Source: Micavibrio sp. UBA2020
GTDB taxonomy: Bacteria; Pseudomonadota; Alphaproteobacteria; Micavibrionales; UBA2020
Length of the DNA stretch: 10,733 nucleotides
Reading direction: 5' to 3'
NCBI GenBank assembly: GCA_002334985.1
Contig: DDBY01000016.1
Span: 1 to 10,733, forward strand
The notes under the pieces were generated by a model. The model did not search any database. It was not told the DNA's origin and saw only the letters and a list, made by a program, of their open reading frames with translations. A program made the position numbers and the translations under genes. This document shows, piece after piece, positions 1-7,409 of the stretch (its first letter is position 1; each line of letters starts with the position of its first letter).

Positions 1-409
<409 letters not shown>

Positions 410-458
410 TTAAAAAAACTCTGGCGGCGTTGAACAGCCCCGTTTGTAAAGCGGTTTG

Positions 459-487
459 ATTAAAAAACGGTGAATAGGTATTGAAAG
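459..487 (-). promoter_or_regulatory. Candidate katG promoter
   Basis: On the minus strand, CTTTCA (482-487; weak -35, three of six matches to TTGACA) and TTTAAT (459-464; -10) are separated by 17 bp. Transcription would begin near 452, leaving a leader of about 97 nt. The ATAG-N7-CTAT OxyR-like site ends 4 bp upstream of the weak -35, the layout expected of a promoter that needs OxyR contact with RNA polymerase. The call rests on position and weak hexamers only. Confidence 0.4.
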
Positions 488-491
488 GGTA

Positions 492-506
492 ATAGGCCGC
501 AGCTAT
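492..506. promoter_or_regulatory. OxyR-binding half-site ATAG-N7-CTAT
   Basis: ATAG GCCGCAG CTAT matches the ATAGnTnnnAnCTAT OxyR consensus at nine of ten defined positions and is a LysR-type T-N11-A palindrome. OxyR tetramers normally contact two such units about 22 bp apart. A second, weaker unit, ATAT-AAATATC-CTAT (515-529), lies 23 bp away centre to centre. The site sits in the gap between katG and oxyR, so it could serve both katG activation and oxyR autoregulation. Confidence 0.65.
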
Positions 507-514
507 AAATAAAA

Positions 515-529
515 ATATAAATATCCTAT
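515..529. promoter_or_regulatory. Possible second, degenerate OxyR half-site
   Basis: ATAT-AAATATC-CTAT keeps the right CTAT arm and three of four bases of the left arm of the OxyR unit. It lies 23 bp from the better unit at 492-506. A further partial match, ATAG-TTATGAG-ACAT, occurs at 544-558 close to the oxyR start. The region is very AT-rich, so chance matches are likely. Confidence 0.35.
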
Positions 530-562
530 CAAACTTATAAAATATAGTTATGAGACATAAAA

Positions 563-1459
563 ATGAACCTGCGTGACCTTGAATATCTTCTGGCGGTGGC
601 CGAAAAACGGCATTTTGGTCTGGCGGCGGAGGCTTGCCATGTCAGCCAGCCCGCGCTCAGCACCCAAATACGAAAACTGGAGGAGCATCTGGGGCTGCGC
701 CTGTTCGAGCGCACCACGCGCGAAGTGAGCCCGACGCCGGAGGCGGAATACATTCTTGCCCATGCGCGCACGATTCTGGACAATGTCGGCGAAATCCGCA
801 AATACGCCAAATTGCACCGCGAGGGTAAACAGGCGAAAATTATCAACCTCGGCGTTATTCCGACGATTGCGCCTTATTATCTGCCGGAGTTTTTTGCGCA
901 TGTCGGCAAAAAAGCGCGCGCGCGCGGCATCAACTGGCAAATCCACGAAGAAAAAACAGACCGCCTGATGGCGCTTTTGCAAGAAGGCAAGATTGATGTC
1001 GCCATCGTCAGTCTGCCCGTGCGCGGCGAGGGGCTGAAAACGCGCAAGCTGTTCACCGAGCCGTTTTATCTGGCCGTACCGGCAGGCCATGCCTATGCGG
1101 GTTTAAGCGCGGCAGAGCCGGGCGATTTGGAGCAGGCGGATTGGCTTTTGCTCGACGACGGGCATTGCCTGAAAGACCAGATGCTGGGGATTTGCGAAAA
1201 ACTGCGCAGTCCCGCAAGCCCCGTTTACGGCCAGTCTTTCCGTGCCACCAGCCTTGAAACGTTGCGCCACATGGTGGCCGCACATTCGGGGGTGACGCTG
1301 CTGCCGGAAATGGCGCGCCGTAAAAATGACGGCATCGTCTATGTGCCGTTCCGCAATGAGCGCTATGCGCGTGCCGTCGGTCTTGTGTGGCGGCCGGGCA
1401 GCCCTTATGCGACGGAAATACAAAATCTCAGCGCCCTGCTATCGCGGGAGGAAGGGTAA
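563..1459 (+). CDS. oxyR: Hydrogen-peroxide-sensing LysR-type regulator OxyR
   Basis: 298 residues, close to the usual ~305 of OxyR. Residues 1-60 form the LysR-type winged helix-turn-helix (MNLRDLEYLLAVAEKRHFG, then SQPALSTQIRKLEEHLG). Residues ~90-298 are the substrate-binding-like sensor domain. The redox signature DGHCLKDQMLGIC is intact, with Cys202 and Cys211 separated as are Cys199 and Cys208 of E. coli OxyR, followed by FRATSLETLRHMVAAHSGVTLLP. It therefore should form the activating disulphide on peroxide exposure and drive katG, its divergent neighbour. A third Cys (Cys25) lies in the DNA-binding domain. The start at 563 gives the family's exact N-terminus, although the Shine-Dalgarno is poor (only GAG at 552-554). 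A -10-like TATAAA lies at 536-541. The stop codon lies inside a hairpin that may terminate transcription. Confidence 0.95.
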   Translation: MNLRDLEYLLAVAEKRHFGLAAEACHVSQPALSTQIRKLEEHLGLRLFERTTREVSPTPEAEYILAHARTILDNVGEIRKYAKLHREGKQAKIINLGVIPTIAPYYLPEFFAHVGKKARARGINWQIHEEKTDRLMALLQEGKIDVAIVSLPVRGEGLKTRKLFTEPFYLAVPAGHAYAGLSAAEPGDLEQADWLLLDDGHCLKDQMLGICEKLRSPASPVYGQSFRATSLETLRHMVAAHSGVTLLPEMARRKNDGIVYVPFRNERYARAVGLVWRPGSPYATEIQNLSALLSREEG

Positions 1460-1490
1460 TAATATTGCGGTATTATTATACCTCTTTTTT
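1457..1490 (+). terminator. Weak AT-rich hairpin with T run after oxyR
   Basis: TAATAATA (1457-1464) and TATTATTA (1471-1478) are perfect inverted arms around the loop TTGCGG, followed by TACCTC and six T (1485-1490). A 2-nt bulge would allow GG/CC pairing outside the stem. The stem is almost all A-T, and the T run starts 6 nt after it, so termination efficiency may be low. The oxyR TAA is the first three bases of the stem. Confidence 0.45.
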
Positions 1491-1491
1491 A

Positions 1492-1520
1492 TTGACATAA
1501 ACGTAGCGAATCAATAGTCT
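1492..1520 (+). promoter_or_regulatory. Candidate promoter for the 159-aa membrane protein gene
   Basis: A perfect TTGACA (1492-1497) lies directly after the T run of the oxyR terminator. At a 17-bp spacing is TAGTCT (1515-1520), a poor -10 with three of six matches. A start of transcription near 1527 would give a leader of ~38 nt before the ATG at 1565. Confidence 0.35.
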
Positions 1521-1564
1521 GTTCTTGACCCCTGAAATGTCATAGCAAGCGGGAGGAAGCAGGC

Positions 1565-2044
1565 ATGAAAAACGATACGTCTAACCAAAAGACTTCGGTT
1601 GATACGGTTCTGGCCAGAATGGGCTACAAACTTATCCGCAATTTCGATTTCGCGCTCGCAGGGCTTTGCCTGACTTTCGCGCTTGCCTCGCGCCCCTTCA
1701 CGACATCCATCTATGAACAGCCGCTTGAAAACGCCAAGGCGCGTTATGAGGTTGTGTACCAGCAGGCGGATTCAGTTTACCGCGCAGGTACGGGCAAGTC
1801 CGCGCCCGAAGATTCCACGCTGAACATGTATTTGTATGACCGCCGCGAGCAAAGCGAAGAGACGCGTGCCTTGTCGGATGAATTCCGCAGCGCCCGCAGC
1901 CGCCTTCGCCAAACGCAATCGGCCTATGACTTCGGCAGCGCATACGGCTATGCCTGCGCCGGCGTATTCGCCGCGATGGGCGTTGTGGCCGCAGGGGCCG
2001 GCATTGCCGGACGGCGGCGCGACAAAAATGCGCCGGGGGCGTAA
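1565..2044 (+). CDS. Unknown protein, 159 aa, two predicted membrane helices
   Basis: I do not recognise the family. A good GGAGG (1552-1556) stands 8 nt before the ATG. Residues 1-27 are polar with Lys22 and Arg25. Residues 28-42 (FALAGLCLTFALASR region) form a short hydrophobic helix. Residues ~45-122 are highly charged and polar, with stretches at 52-72 and 95-120 that could be coiled coil. Residues 126-149 are a Gly/Ala-rich hydrophobic helix, followed by RRR and a short polar tail. The positive charges put both ends in the cytoplasm and the ~80-residue loop outside the inner membrane. There is no clear signal-peptide cleavage site and no catalytic motif. Codon use and GC look like those of the neighbours. 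It lies downstream of oxyR in the same direction but probably has its own promoter, so a link to peroxide stress is only a guess. Confidence 0.75.
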   Translation: MKNDTSNQKTSVDTVLARMGYKLIRNFDFALAGLCLTFALASRPFTTSIYEQPLENAKARYEVVYQQADSVYRAGTGKSAPEDSTLNMYLYDRREQSEETRALSDEFRSARSRLRQTQSAYDFGSAYGYACAGVFAAMGVVAAGAGIAGRRRDKNAPGA

Positions 2045-2049
2045 TTTTT
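2024..2049. terminator. Probable bidirectional intrinsic terminator between convergent genes
   Basis: TGCGCC (2029-2034) pairs with GGCGTA (2038-2043) across a GGG loop, including one G-T pair. The hairpin is flanked by AAAAA (2024-2028) on the left and TTTTT (2045-2049) on the right, so with one A-A mismatch the stem can extend into the flanks. Read from either side, a GC stem is followed by a T run, fitting termination of both the 159-aa gene (stop codon inside the hairpin) and the ABC-F gene, which ends at 2079. The stem is short. Confidence 0.5.
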
Positions 2050-2078
2050 AAAATCTGATAGGGTTTGTGGCGCTACAC

Positions 2079-3968
2079 TCAGGCCTTGCGAAGATTATGT
2101 TCTTCCAAAAGCGCCTGATCCTCCAGCCACAGGGCTTCGGCGGCGGCGAGTTTCTCGCTGACCGCCGCATGCTCCTTCTGCGCGGCGCTGGCGCGGGCGC
2201 TGTCGTTAAAAAATCCCGGGCTGGCCATGTCGGCCTCCAGCTTTTCTTTGCTGGCAGTCATTTTTTCGATTTCTTTTTCCGCTTTTTCCACGCGTTTGCG
2301 CAGGGCGGAGATATTGACGTTCTGCGCGGGTTTTTCGGCGGGGGCCGTTTCTTCTTCTTTCTGGCGCGCGCGCTCTTTGCTGCGGCGTTCGCGGCGCTGC
2401 TGGATGACAAAGCGGCGGTAATCGGCAAGGTCGCCGTCGAAGTTTTTCACTTCACCGTCATGCACCAGCCACAAGCGGTCGGCCACGCGCTCCACCATGC
2501 CGGGGTCGTGGCTGACGATGATAACAGCGCCGTCATATCCGTTTAGCGCGTTAATCAAGCCTTGCCGCGCGTCGATATCAAGGTGGTTGGTCGGTTCGTC
2601 CAAAAGCAGGATATGCGGCGCATCGAAACTCATCAGGGCGAACAGAAGGCGCGCCTTTTCCCCGCCGCTGAGCGAGGCGATGGTGTTATCCGCAAGGTCT
2701 TTGGAGAAATGGAACTGCCCCAGCTTGGCGCGCACGACCGATTCCTTGACGTTGCCCGTCTTTTTTTCAATCAGCCGGTACATTTCAAGGTAGGGGGTGG
2801 ATGTAACATCCAGCTCTTCCGTTTGGTGCTGCGAGAAATAGCCGATGCGCAGCTTGCCGGAGCGCACAATGTCGCCGTCCATCGCGCCGAGCTTGCCTGC
2901 AATCAGTTTAATCAGCGTCGATTTACCGTTGCCGTTGGCACCCATGAGCGCGATGCGGTCGTCCATGTCGATATTGTGGCTGACGCGGCGCAATATCGGT
3001 TTGCCTTCCGTATAGCCGACATCTACCCCGCGCATGGCGATGAGGGGAGAAGAAAGCTCTTCCGGCTGCGGGAATGAAAAGCGCAGCGAACGTCCGGCGA
3101 TGACGGCATCGACCAAGTCCATTTTCTCAAGCGCTTTGATACGGCTTTGCGCCTGGCGCGCCTTGCTGGCCTTGGCGCGGAAACGGTCAACGAAGGCCTG
3201 CATGTGCGCACGCTGTGCCTGCTGCTTTTCAAATTGCGCCTGCTGGTGGGCAAGGCGTTCGGCGCGTTCACGCTCGAACGTGTCGTAATTTCCGGTGTAC
3301 AGCGTCACTTCCTGATTTTCGACATGCACGATGTGGTCGGCGCAGATATTCAGAAGCTCGCGGTCATGCGAGATGACCAGCAAAGTATGCGGGTAATTGG
3401 CCAGATATTCCTCCAGCCACATGATAGCTTCGAGGTCGAGGTGGTTTGTAGGCTCGTCGAGCAGCAGCACATCCGGCTGCACGAACAGCGCCGCCGCCAG
3501 TGCGACGCGCATGCGCCAGCCACCGCTGAGGGCGTTGAACGGCGCTTGCAGCTGGTCGTCGCGAAAGCCGAGGCCCGTGAGCAAAATCGCCGCGCGCGAC
3601 GTCGCGCTATAGGCGTCAAGCTCGGCAAGGCGCATGTGGATGTCGCCGATTTTATAGGGGTCTGTTTCCGTCTCGGCCGCTTTCAGCAGTTCCGACAGTT
3701 CTTCATGCGCGTGGATAACGATGTCGATAATCGGCGTATCGGTGACGGGAATATCCTGCCGCACCATGCCGAATGTCTGACGCTCGTTCAGGCTGATATG
3801 GCCGTTATCGGGGTGCAAATCGCCTGCAATCAGTTTGAACAGGGTAGATTTCCCCGCGCCGTTCGCGCCGACCACGCCGACTTTCCAGCCGTCCATGATA
3901 TTGACGTTGCAGTCTTCAAGAATAGTACGCCCGCCCACGCGGTATGTCAGGTTCGATACGCTCAGCAT
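2079..3968 (-). CDS. ABC-F family ATPase, YheS-like
   Basis: 629 residues with two ABC ATPase domains and no membrane segments, so a soluble ABC-F protein, not a transporter. Domain 1 has Walker A GANGAGKS (34-41), signature LSGGW (147-151), Walker B with catalytic Glu LLLDEPTNHLD (168-178; E172) and switch His201. The ABC-F linker spans ~225-300 (GNYDTFERERAERLAHQQAQ, then DRFRAKASKARQAQSRIKAL). Domain 2 has GANGNGKS (343-350), LSGGEKAR (433-440), LLLDEPTNHLD (454-464; E458) and His487. All catalytic residues are intact. A charged C-terminal tail (~520-629), with EKPA-rich linker and coiled coil, resembles the YheS and Uup tails. Length and the SGGWRMR/RSRAA-type motifs fit YheS (637 aa in E. 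coli) best. ABC-F proteins act at the ribosomal E site to relieve stalled or slow translation; the exact role here is unknown. It lies 50 bp after purM and may be read from the pur operon. No clear Shine-Dalgarno precedes the ATG. Confidence 0.92.
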   Translation of the reverse strand: MLSVSNLTYRVGGRTILEDCNVNIMDGWKVGVVGANGAGKSTLFKLIAGDLHPDNGHISLNERQTFGMVRQDIPVTDTPIIDIVIHAHEELSELLKAAETETDPYKIGDIHMRLAELDAYSATSRAAILLTGLGFRDDQLQAPFNALSGGWRMRVALAAALFVQPDVLLLDEPTNHLDLEAIMWLEEYLANYPHTLLVISHDRELLNICADHIVHVENQEVTLYTGNYDTFERERAERLAHQQAQFEKQQAQRAHMQAFVDRFRAKASKARQAQSRIKALEKMDLVDAVIAGRSLRFSFPQPEELSSPLIAMRGVDVGYTEGKPILRRVSHNIDMDDRIALMGANGNGKSTLIKLIAGKLGAMDGDIVRSGKLRIGYFSQHQTEELDVTSTPYLEMYRLIEKKTGNVKESVVRAKLGQFHFSKDLADNTIASLSGGEKARLLFALMSFDAPHILLLDEPTNHLDIDARQGLINALNGYDGAVIIVSHDPGMVERVADRLWLVHDGEVKNFDGDLADYRRFVIQQRRERRSKERARQKEEETAPAEKPAQNVNISALRKRVEKAEKEIEKMTASKEKLEADMASPGFFNDSARASAAQKEHAAVSEKLAAAEALWLEDQALLEEHNLRKA

Positions 3969-4018
3969 AATGCCGATGCTTATGACATAACGCGGGCGGG
4001 GGGTAAAGACTTATCAGC

Positions 4019-5017
4019 TTAATCCAGCGTAAATCCGTCTTTTCCTGTCACAATCACGCGGCCTGCACCCCGCGCGACATGGCCGATACGCCAGAATCGC
4101 TCCCCCGCGGCGCTCAGGCGGCTCAAAAGCGCGTCGGGCTGGCGCGTGGCCATGACGAAACCGATGCCCATGTTGAATGTCTGATAAAGCTCTGCGCGCG
4201 GCAACTGGCTGCGGCGGGCGATTTCGCCGAAGACCGGCGGCAGGTGGTCCAGTTCGGGCAGGGTATCGATAACGTAATCAAACCCTGCGTTCATGCGCGG
4301 TATATTCGCAAACCCGCCGCCCGTGATATGCGCCATGCCGTGCAGACAATCGCGCAGGCCTTTGACCGCGTTCCAGTAAATACGCGTCGGCGTCAGGCAG
4401 GCCTGCAGCAGTTCCGTTTCTTTCTCGTTCACCAGCTTGCGCACAAGGGAGTAGCCGTTGGAGTGAAAACCGGAAGAGGGCAGCGCAATCAGCGTATCGC
4501 CCTCGGCCACGCGGCTGCCGTCAATGAGTTCTTGCTCCATCACTTCGCCGACGCAAAAACCGGCAAGGTCGTATTCGCCGTTTTGGTACATGCCCGGCAT
4601 TTCTGCGGTTTCGCCGCCAATCAGCGCGCATTCGGATTGTTTGCAGCCATCGATAATCCCATCAAGGATTTTTTCGCCTGTATCCACATCCAGCTTGCCC
4701 GTGGCAAGGTAGTCAAGGAAGAACAGCGGCGTTGCCCCTGTGCAAATCACGTCATTCACGCACATCGCGACAAGGTCGATACCGATAGAGCCATGCTCGC
4801 CCAGCTGCTGCGCGATTTTGACTTTGGTGCCGACGCCGTCTGTGCCTGCGGCCAGCAGCTTGCCGTTGCCTGCGCGGTAAAGCGCCGCAAAACCGCCCAC
4901 GCCCGCCATGACGCGGTTATTATAGGTGCCGGCGACTTTCGACTTGATGCGCTCGACGAAGGCGTCGCCGCGCTCCACATCCACGCCGGCATCGCGGTAG
5001 CTGGTCTGGGACTGCAT
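4019..5017 (-). CDS. purM: Phosphoribosylformylglycinamidine cyclo-ligase (AIR synthetase) PurM
   Basis: Cytoplasmic enzyme of step 5 of de novo purine synthesis: FGAM plus ATP gives aminoimidazole ribonucleotide. 332 residues, close to the 345 of E. coli PurM. Family motifs in order are SYRDAGVDVERGDAFVERIK at the N-terminus, GVGGFAALY, the ATP-site GTDGVGTKVKIA, DLVAMCVNDVICTGATPLFF, LIGGETAEMPGMY, DLAGFCVGE, LPSSGFHSNGYSLVR, HITGGGFANIPR and FNMGIGFV. No expected element appears missing. The ATG at 5017-5015 is preceded by AAGGAG at 5024-5029, 6 nt away, which overlaps the purH stop codon; the 10-bp gap implies one transcript and coupled translation. It consumes the product of the PurL/PurQ pair encoded upstream. 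It is the last pur gene of the cluster. Confidence 0.97.
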   Translation of the reverse strand: MQSQTSYRDAGVDVERGDAFVERIKSKVAGTYNNRVMAGVGGFAALYRAGNGKLLAAGTDGVGTKVKIAQQLGEHGSIGIDLVAMCVNDVICTGATPLFFLDYLATGKLDVDTGEKILDGIIDGCKQSECALIGGETAEMPGMYQNGEYDLAGFCVGEVMEQELIDGSRVAEGDTLIALPSSGFHSNGYSLVRKLVNEKETELLQACLTPTRIYWNAVKGLRDCLHGMAHITGGGFANIPRMNAGFDYVIDTLPELDHLPPVFGEIARRSQLPRAELYQTFNMGIGFVMATRQPDALLSRLSAAGERFWRIGHVARGAGRVIVTGKDGFTLD

Positions 5018-5023
5018 ATCTCT

Positions 5024-5029
5024 CTCCTT
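5024..5029 (-). promoter_or_regulatory. purM Shine-Dalgarno overlapping the purH stop
   Basis: AAGGAG on the minus strand, 6 nt from the purM ATG; its first two A are the last two bases of the purH TAA. This placement favours re-initiation by ribosomes finishing purH. Confidence 0.75.
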
Positions 5030-6626
5030 AGTGGCGGAAGTGGCGGCGACCGGTGAAGGCCATACTGATATCCTGCTCTTCGCAGGCTTTGATAACGTCT
5101 TTGTCCTTCACGCTGCCGCCCGGCTGCACGATATAGCGGATACCTGCCGCAGCAGCGATGCCGATATTATCGGCGAAGGGGAAAAACGCGTCGGAAACCA
5201 GCACGCAGTCCTTCAAATCCGCATGGCCGTTTTCGTGTGCTTTTTCGACGGCCTGTTTCATGCTGACAAGGCGGTTGGGGTTGCCCATGCCCGCGCCAAT
5301 CATGCTCATGCCTTCAGGCGTTTCGCTGAAAAGCCCGATGGCGTTGCTTTTCAGGTGTTTGCACGCCATGACGCCAAAGCGCGCCAGCGCGGATTTGTCG
5401 GCGGGGAAGGGGTTGGCCGTTGCGGGTTTGAAATCGGCATCCGCGCCGGTATCTTCCTGCTGCACCACATAACCGCCGGAGATGGAGCGCACCATCGGCT
5501 GTTTGTAGCTGCCGTCATAAACGGGCAAGCAAAGCAAGCGCAGGTTGGGCTTTTTGGCGAACAGGGCGAGCGCCCCTGCGCTGTAGGCGGGGGCGACGAT
5601 AACCTCGACAAACCTGTCTTGTAGCCATGCGGCGATATCGGCATCGACGGCTTTGTTAAAGGCAAGAATACCGCCAAAGCTGCTGACGGGGTCGCCCGCC
5701 CAGGCCATTTCAAGCGCCTGCATCGGTGTTGCCGCCGCCGCCACCCCGCAGGGGCTCAGGTGTTTGATGATGGATACGGTGGCAGGCAGCGCCGTCGGCG
5801 CGACAAGGGCCGCATCGCCGCAGCTGCGCCATGCGGCATCGGCGTCGAGCAGGTTGTTATAAGAAAGCTCTTTTCCCTGCAGCGGCACAGTCCCTGCAAT
5901 CCCTGCATGGAACGGGTCGGCATGCACATGTGACGATTGATGCGGATTTTCGCCGTAACGCAGCGCCGTGCCGCTGTCCGGTGTAATCACAATCGTGCGG
6001 CCTTCAGCCTGCCACAAATCTTCGAGCTTGGCGGCGATCATGCCGTCATAGCGTGCCGTGTGGCGGAACGCGGCCAGCGCCATGTGCTGGCGCAGCGCAA
6101 ACGACGTCGCGCCTTGATGCGCATCCATGTCGTCTATCAGCGCGGTATATTGCATGGGGGCTGTGATGACGGTGACATCGGCATGGTTTTTCGCCGCCGC
6201 GCGGATAAGCGTGGGGCCGCCGATATCGATATTCTCAATCAAAACGTCTTCGGCAGGGTTCGTTTTGGCGACAGATTCAAACGGATAGAGATTGCAAACC
6301 ACAAGGTCGATGGCGCGGATGTTCAGGGTGGCGGCTTCTGCTTCATCCGTTTCGTGTCCGCGGCGATATAAAATCGCGCTGGCAACGGGGAAGCTGAGCG
6401 TTTTCATGCGCCCGCCGAAACATTCGGGGTTGCCGGTGACTTTTTCAATTGGCGTCACGGCAATGCCGCGCTCCGCCAGATATTTCAGCGTGCCGCCGGA
6501 CGAGATAATTTCAACGCCATGACGCACCAGCGCTGCGGCAAGGGTATCAAGGCCGGATTTGTCGCTGACGCTGACAAGGGCGCGGGCGATTTTAGTGGGC
6601 GCGGTTTTAGGCGATACGTTTTTCAA
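5028..6626 (-). CDS. purH: Bifunctional AICAR transformylase/IMP cyclohydrolase PurH (divergent form)
   Basis: Catalyses the last two steps of purine synthesis, AICAR to FAICAR (10-formyl-THF) and closure to IMP. 532 residues, normal length. The IMP cyclohydrolase domain (1-~200) has ARALVSVSDKSG (14-25), SSGGT (42-46), FGGRMKTL (70-77), LVVCNLYPF (108-116), DIGGPTLIRAAAKNH (134-148). The transformylase domain has RYGENPHQ (223-230), GKELSYNNLLDADAAW, the catalytic Lys288-His289 pair in IIKHLSPCG, FGGILAFNK, SDAFFPFADNI (478-488), QPGGSVKD and the C-terminal RHFRH. Two segments differ from the common form: after KTL the usual HPKxHGG is replaced by SFPVASA, and the usual GAGQxxR reads GAGMGNPNR (444-452). 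The start is TTG (6626-6624): AGGAGA lies 6 nt upstream and the next in-frame start would cut the domain. It overlaps purQ by 20 bp. Confidence 0.95.
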   Translation of the reverse strand: MKNVSPKTAPTKIARALVSVSDKSGLDTLAAALVRHGVEIISSGGTLKYLAERGIAVTPIEKVTGNPECFGGRMKTLSFPVASAILYRRGHETDEAEAATLNIRAIDLVVCNLYPFESVAKTNPAEDVLIENIDIGGPTLIRAAAKNHADVTVITAPMQYTALIDDMDAHQGATSFALRQHMALAAFRHTARYDGMIAAKLEDLWQAEGRTIVITPDSGTALRYGENPHQSSHVHADPFHAGIAGTVPLQGKELSYNNLLDADAAWRSCGDAALVAPTALPATVSIIKHLSPCGVAAAATPMQALEMAWAGDPVSSFGGILAFNKAVDADIAAWLQDRFVEVIVAPAYSAGALALFAKKPNLRLLCLPVYDGSYKQPMVRSISGGYVVQQEDTGADADFKPATANPFPADKSALARFGVMACKHLKSNAIGLFSETPEGMSMIGAGMGNPNRLVSMKQAVEKAHENGHADLKDCVLVSDAFFPFADNIGIAAAAGIRYIVQPGGSVKDKDVIKACEEQDISMAFTGRRHFRH

Positions 6627-7392
6627 GGGATTTCTCCTGTCCTTGCAAATGGCGGATAATGTTGTCGAAAATAATAAAACCGTCGCCGGGCTGCTCTTCG
6701 CGTGCGTTCGGCGCGCATTCTGCGTGCATGAAGGCTTCCGGATGCGGCATCAGGCCGAGCACATGTCCCGTCGGGTCGCAAAGCGCCGCAATGCGGGCGT
6801 AAGAGCCGTTGATGTCGGTTTCGTAGCAAAACGGAATTTGTCCGCTGTCCTGCAATTTTTTATGCAGGGCGTCTGCCTGACCGTCGGCAAAAACGATGCG
6901 GCCTTCGCCGTGGCGGGCGGGCAGGCGAAGGGCGTTTTCAATGCCGGCTGTCCAGATGCAGCGGCTGCCCGCTTGCGGTGCCAGCGTGACCCAGCGGTCA
7001 ATAAAGCCGCCGTGCGCATTGGGGGCAAGGGCGCAAAGACGCTCCCGCGCATCCGGAAACGGCAGCAAACCCAGCTTCACCAATACCTGAAACCCGTTGC
7101 AAATGCCGATGACAGGTTTTTGTTTTTCAACAAAACGAGAAAACGCCTCCCCCAGCTTGTGACGGATTTTAAGCGCCATGATTTGCCCGCTGCCCAGTTC
7201 ATCACCGAAAGAAAACCCGCCCGGCACGGCGAGTCCGTCATAAGCGGCCAGTTTTTCCGGCGCGGCTAGAATGTCGTTGATGTGCATGATATGCGCATCG
7301 CCGCCCGCATGTACGAAGGCGCTGGCGGTTTCACGTTCGCAATTGATGCCGTCGCCGCAAAGAACGAGGAAAAGAGGCTTGCGCAATCCCAT
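6607..7392 (-). CDS. purQ: FGAM synthase glutaminase subunit PurQ
   Basis: Class I glutamine amidotransferase subunit that frees ammonia from glutamine and passes it to PurL in step 4 of purine synthesis (FGAR to FGAM). 261 residues, longer than the ~227 of Bacillus-type PurQ and more like the C-terminal glutaminase domain of one-chain PurL. Visible motifs are LVLCGDGINCERETA near the N-terminus, VPGGFSFGDELGSGQIMA (56-73), nucleophile Cys98 in GICNGFQVL, PARHGEGRIV (158-167), CYETDINGSYARIA, and His217/Glu219 in GLMPHPEAFMH, completing the Cys-His-Glu triad. The start at 7392 is preferred to an in-frame start at 7512 because it has AAAGGA just upstream, matches the family N-terminus and does not run into purL. 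It begins 17 bp after the purL stop and overlaps purH by 20 bp, so it is translated in the same operon. Confidence 0.95.
   Translation of the reverse strand: MGLRKPLFLVLCGDGINCERETASAFVHAGGDAHIMHINDILAAPEKLAAYDGLAVPGGFSFGDELGSGQIMALKIRHKLGEAFSRFVEKQKPVIGICNGFQVLVKLGLLPFPDARERLCALAPNAHGGFIDRWVTLAPQAGSRCIWTAGIENALRLPARHGEGRIVFADGQADALHKKLQDSGQIPFCYETDINGSYARIAALCDPTGHVLGLMPHPEAFMHAECAPNAREEQPGDGFIIFDNIIRHLQGQEKSLEKRIA
6633..6638 (-). promoter_or_regulatory. purH Shine-Dalgarno deciding a TTG start
   Basis: AGGAGA on the minus strand, 6 nt upstream of the TTG at 6626, inside the 3' end of purQ. No ATG or GTG lies nearby in frame before the conserved ARALVSVSDKSG motif, so the TTG start is the best choice. 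Confidence 0.7.
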
Positions 7393-7409
7393 GATAAAAT
7401 CCTTTCCGG

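Noticed and set aside
548..1090. Minus-strand open frame of 180 codons opposite oxyR
   Set aside because: Lies opposite a clear OxyR; its sequence has no family features.
1525..1553. Second -35-like TTGACC before the 159-aa gene
   Set aside because: No -10-like hexamer at suitable spacing; the Shine-Dalgarno region follows directly.
3147..5624. Plus-strand open frames of 197-325 codons opposite abcF, purM and purH
   Set aside because: Antisense shadows of conserved genes, without family motifs or good ribosome-binding sites.
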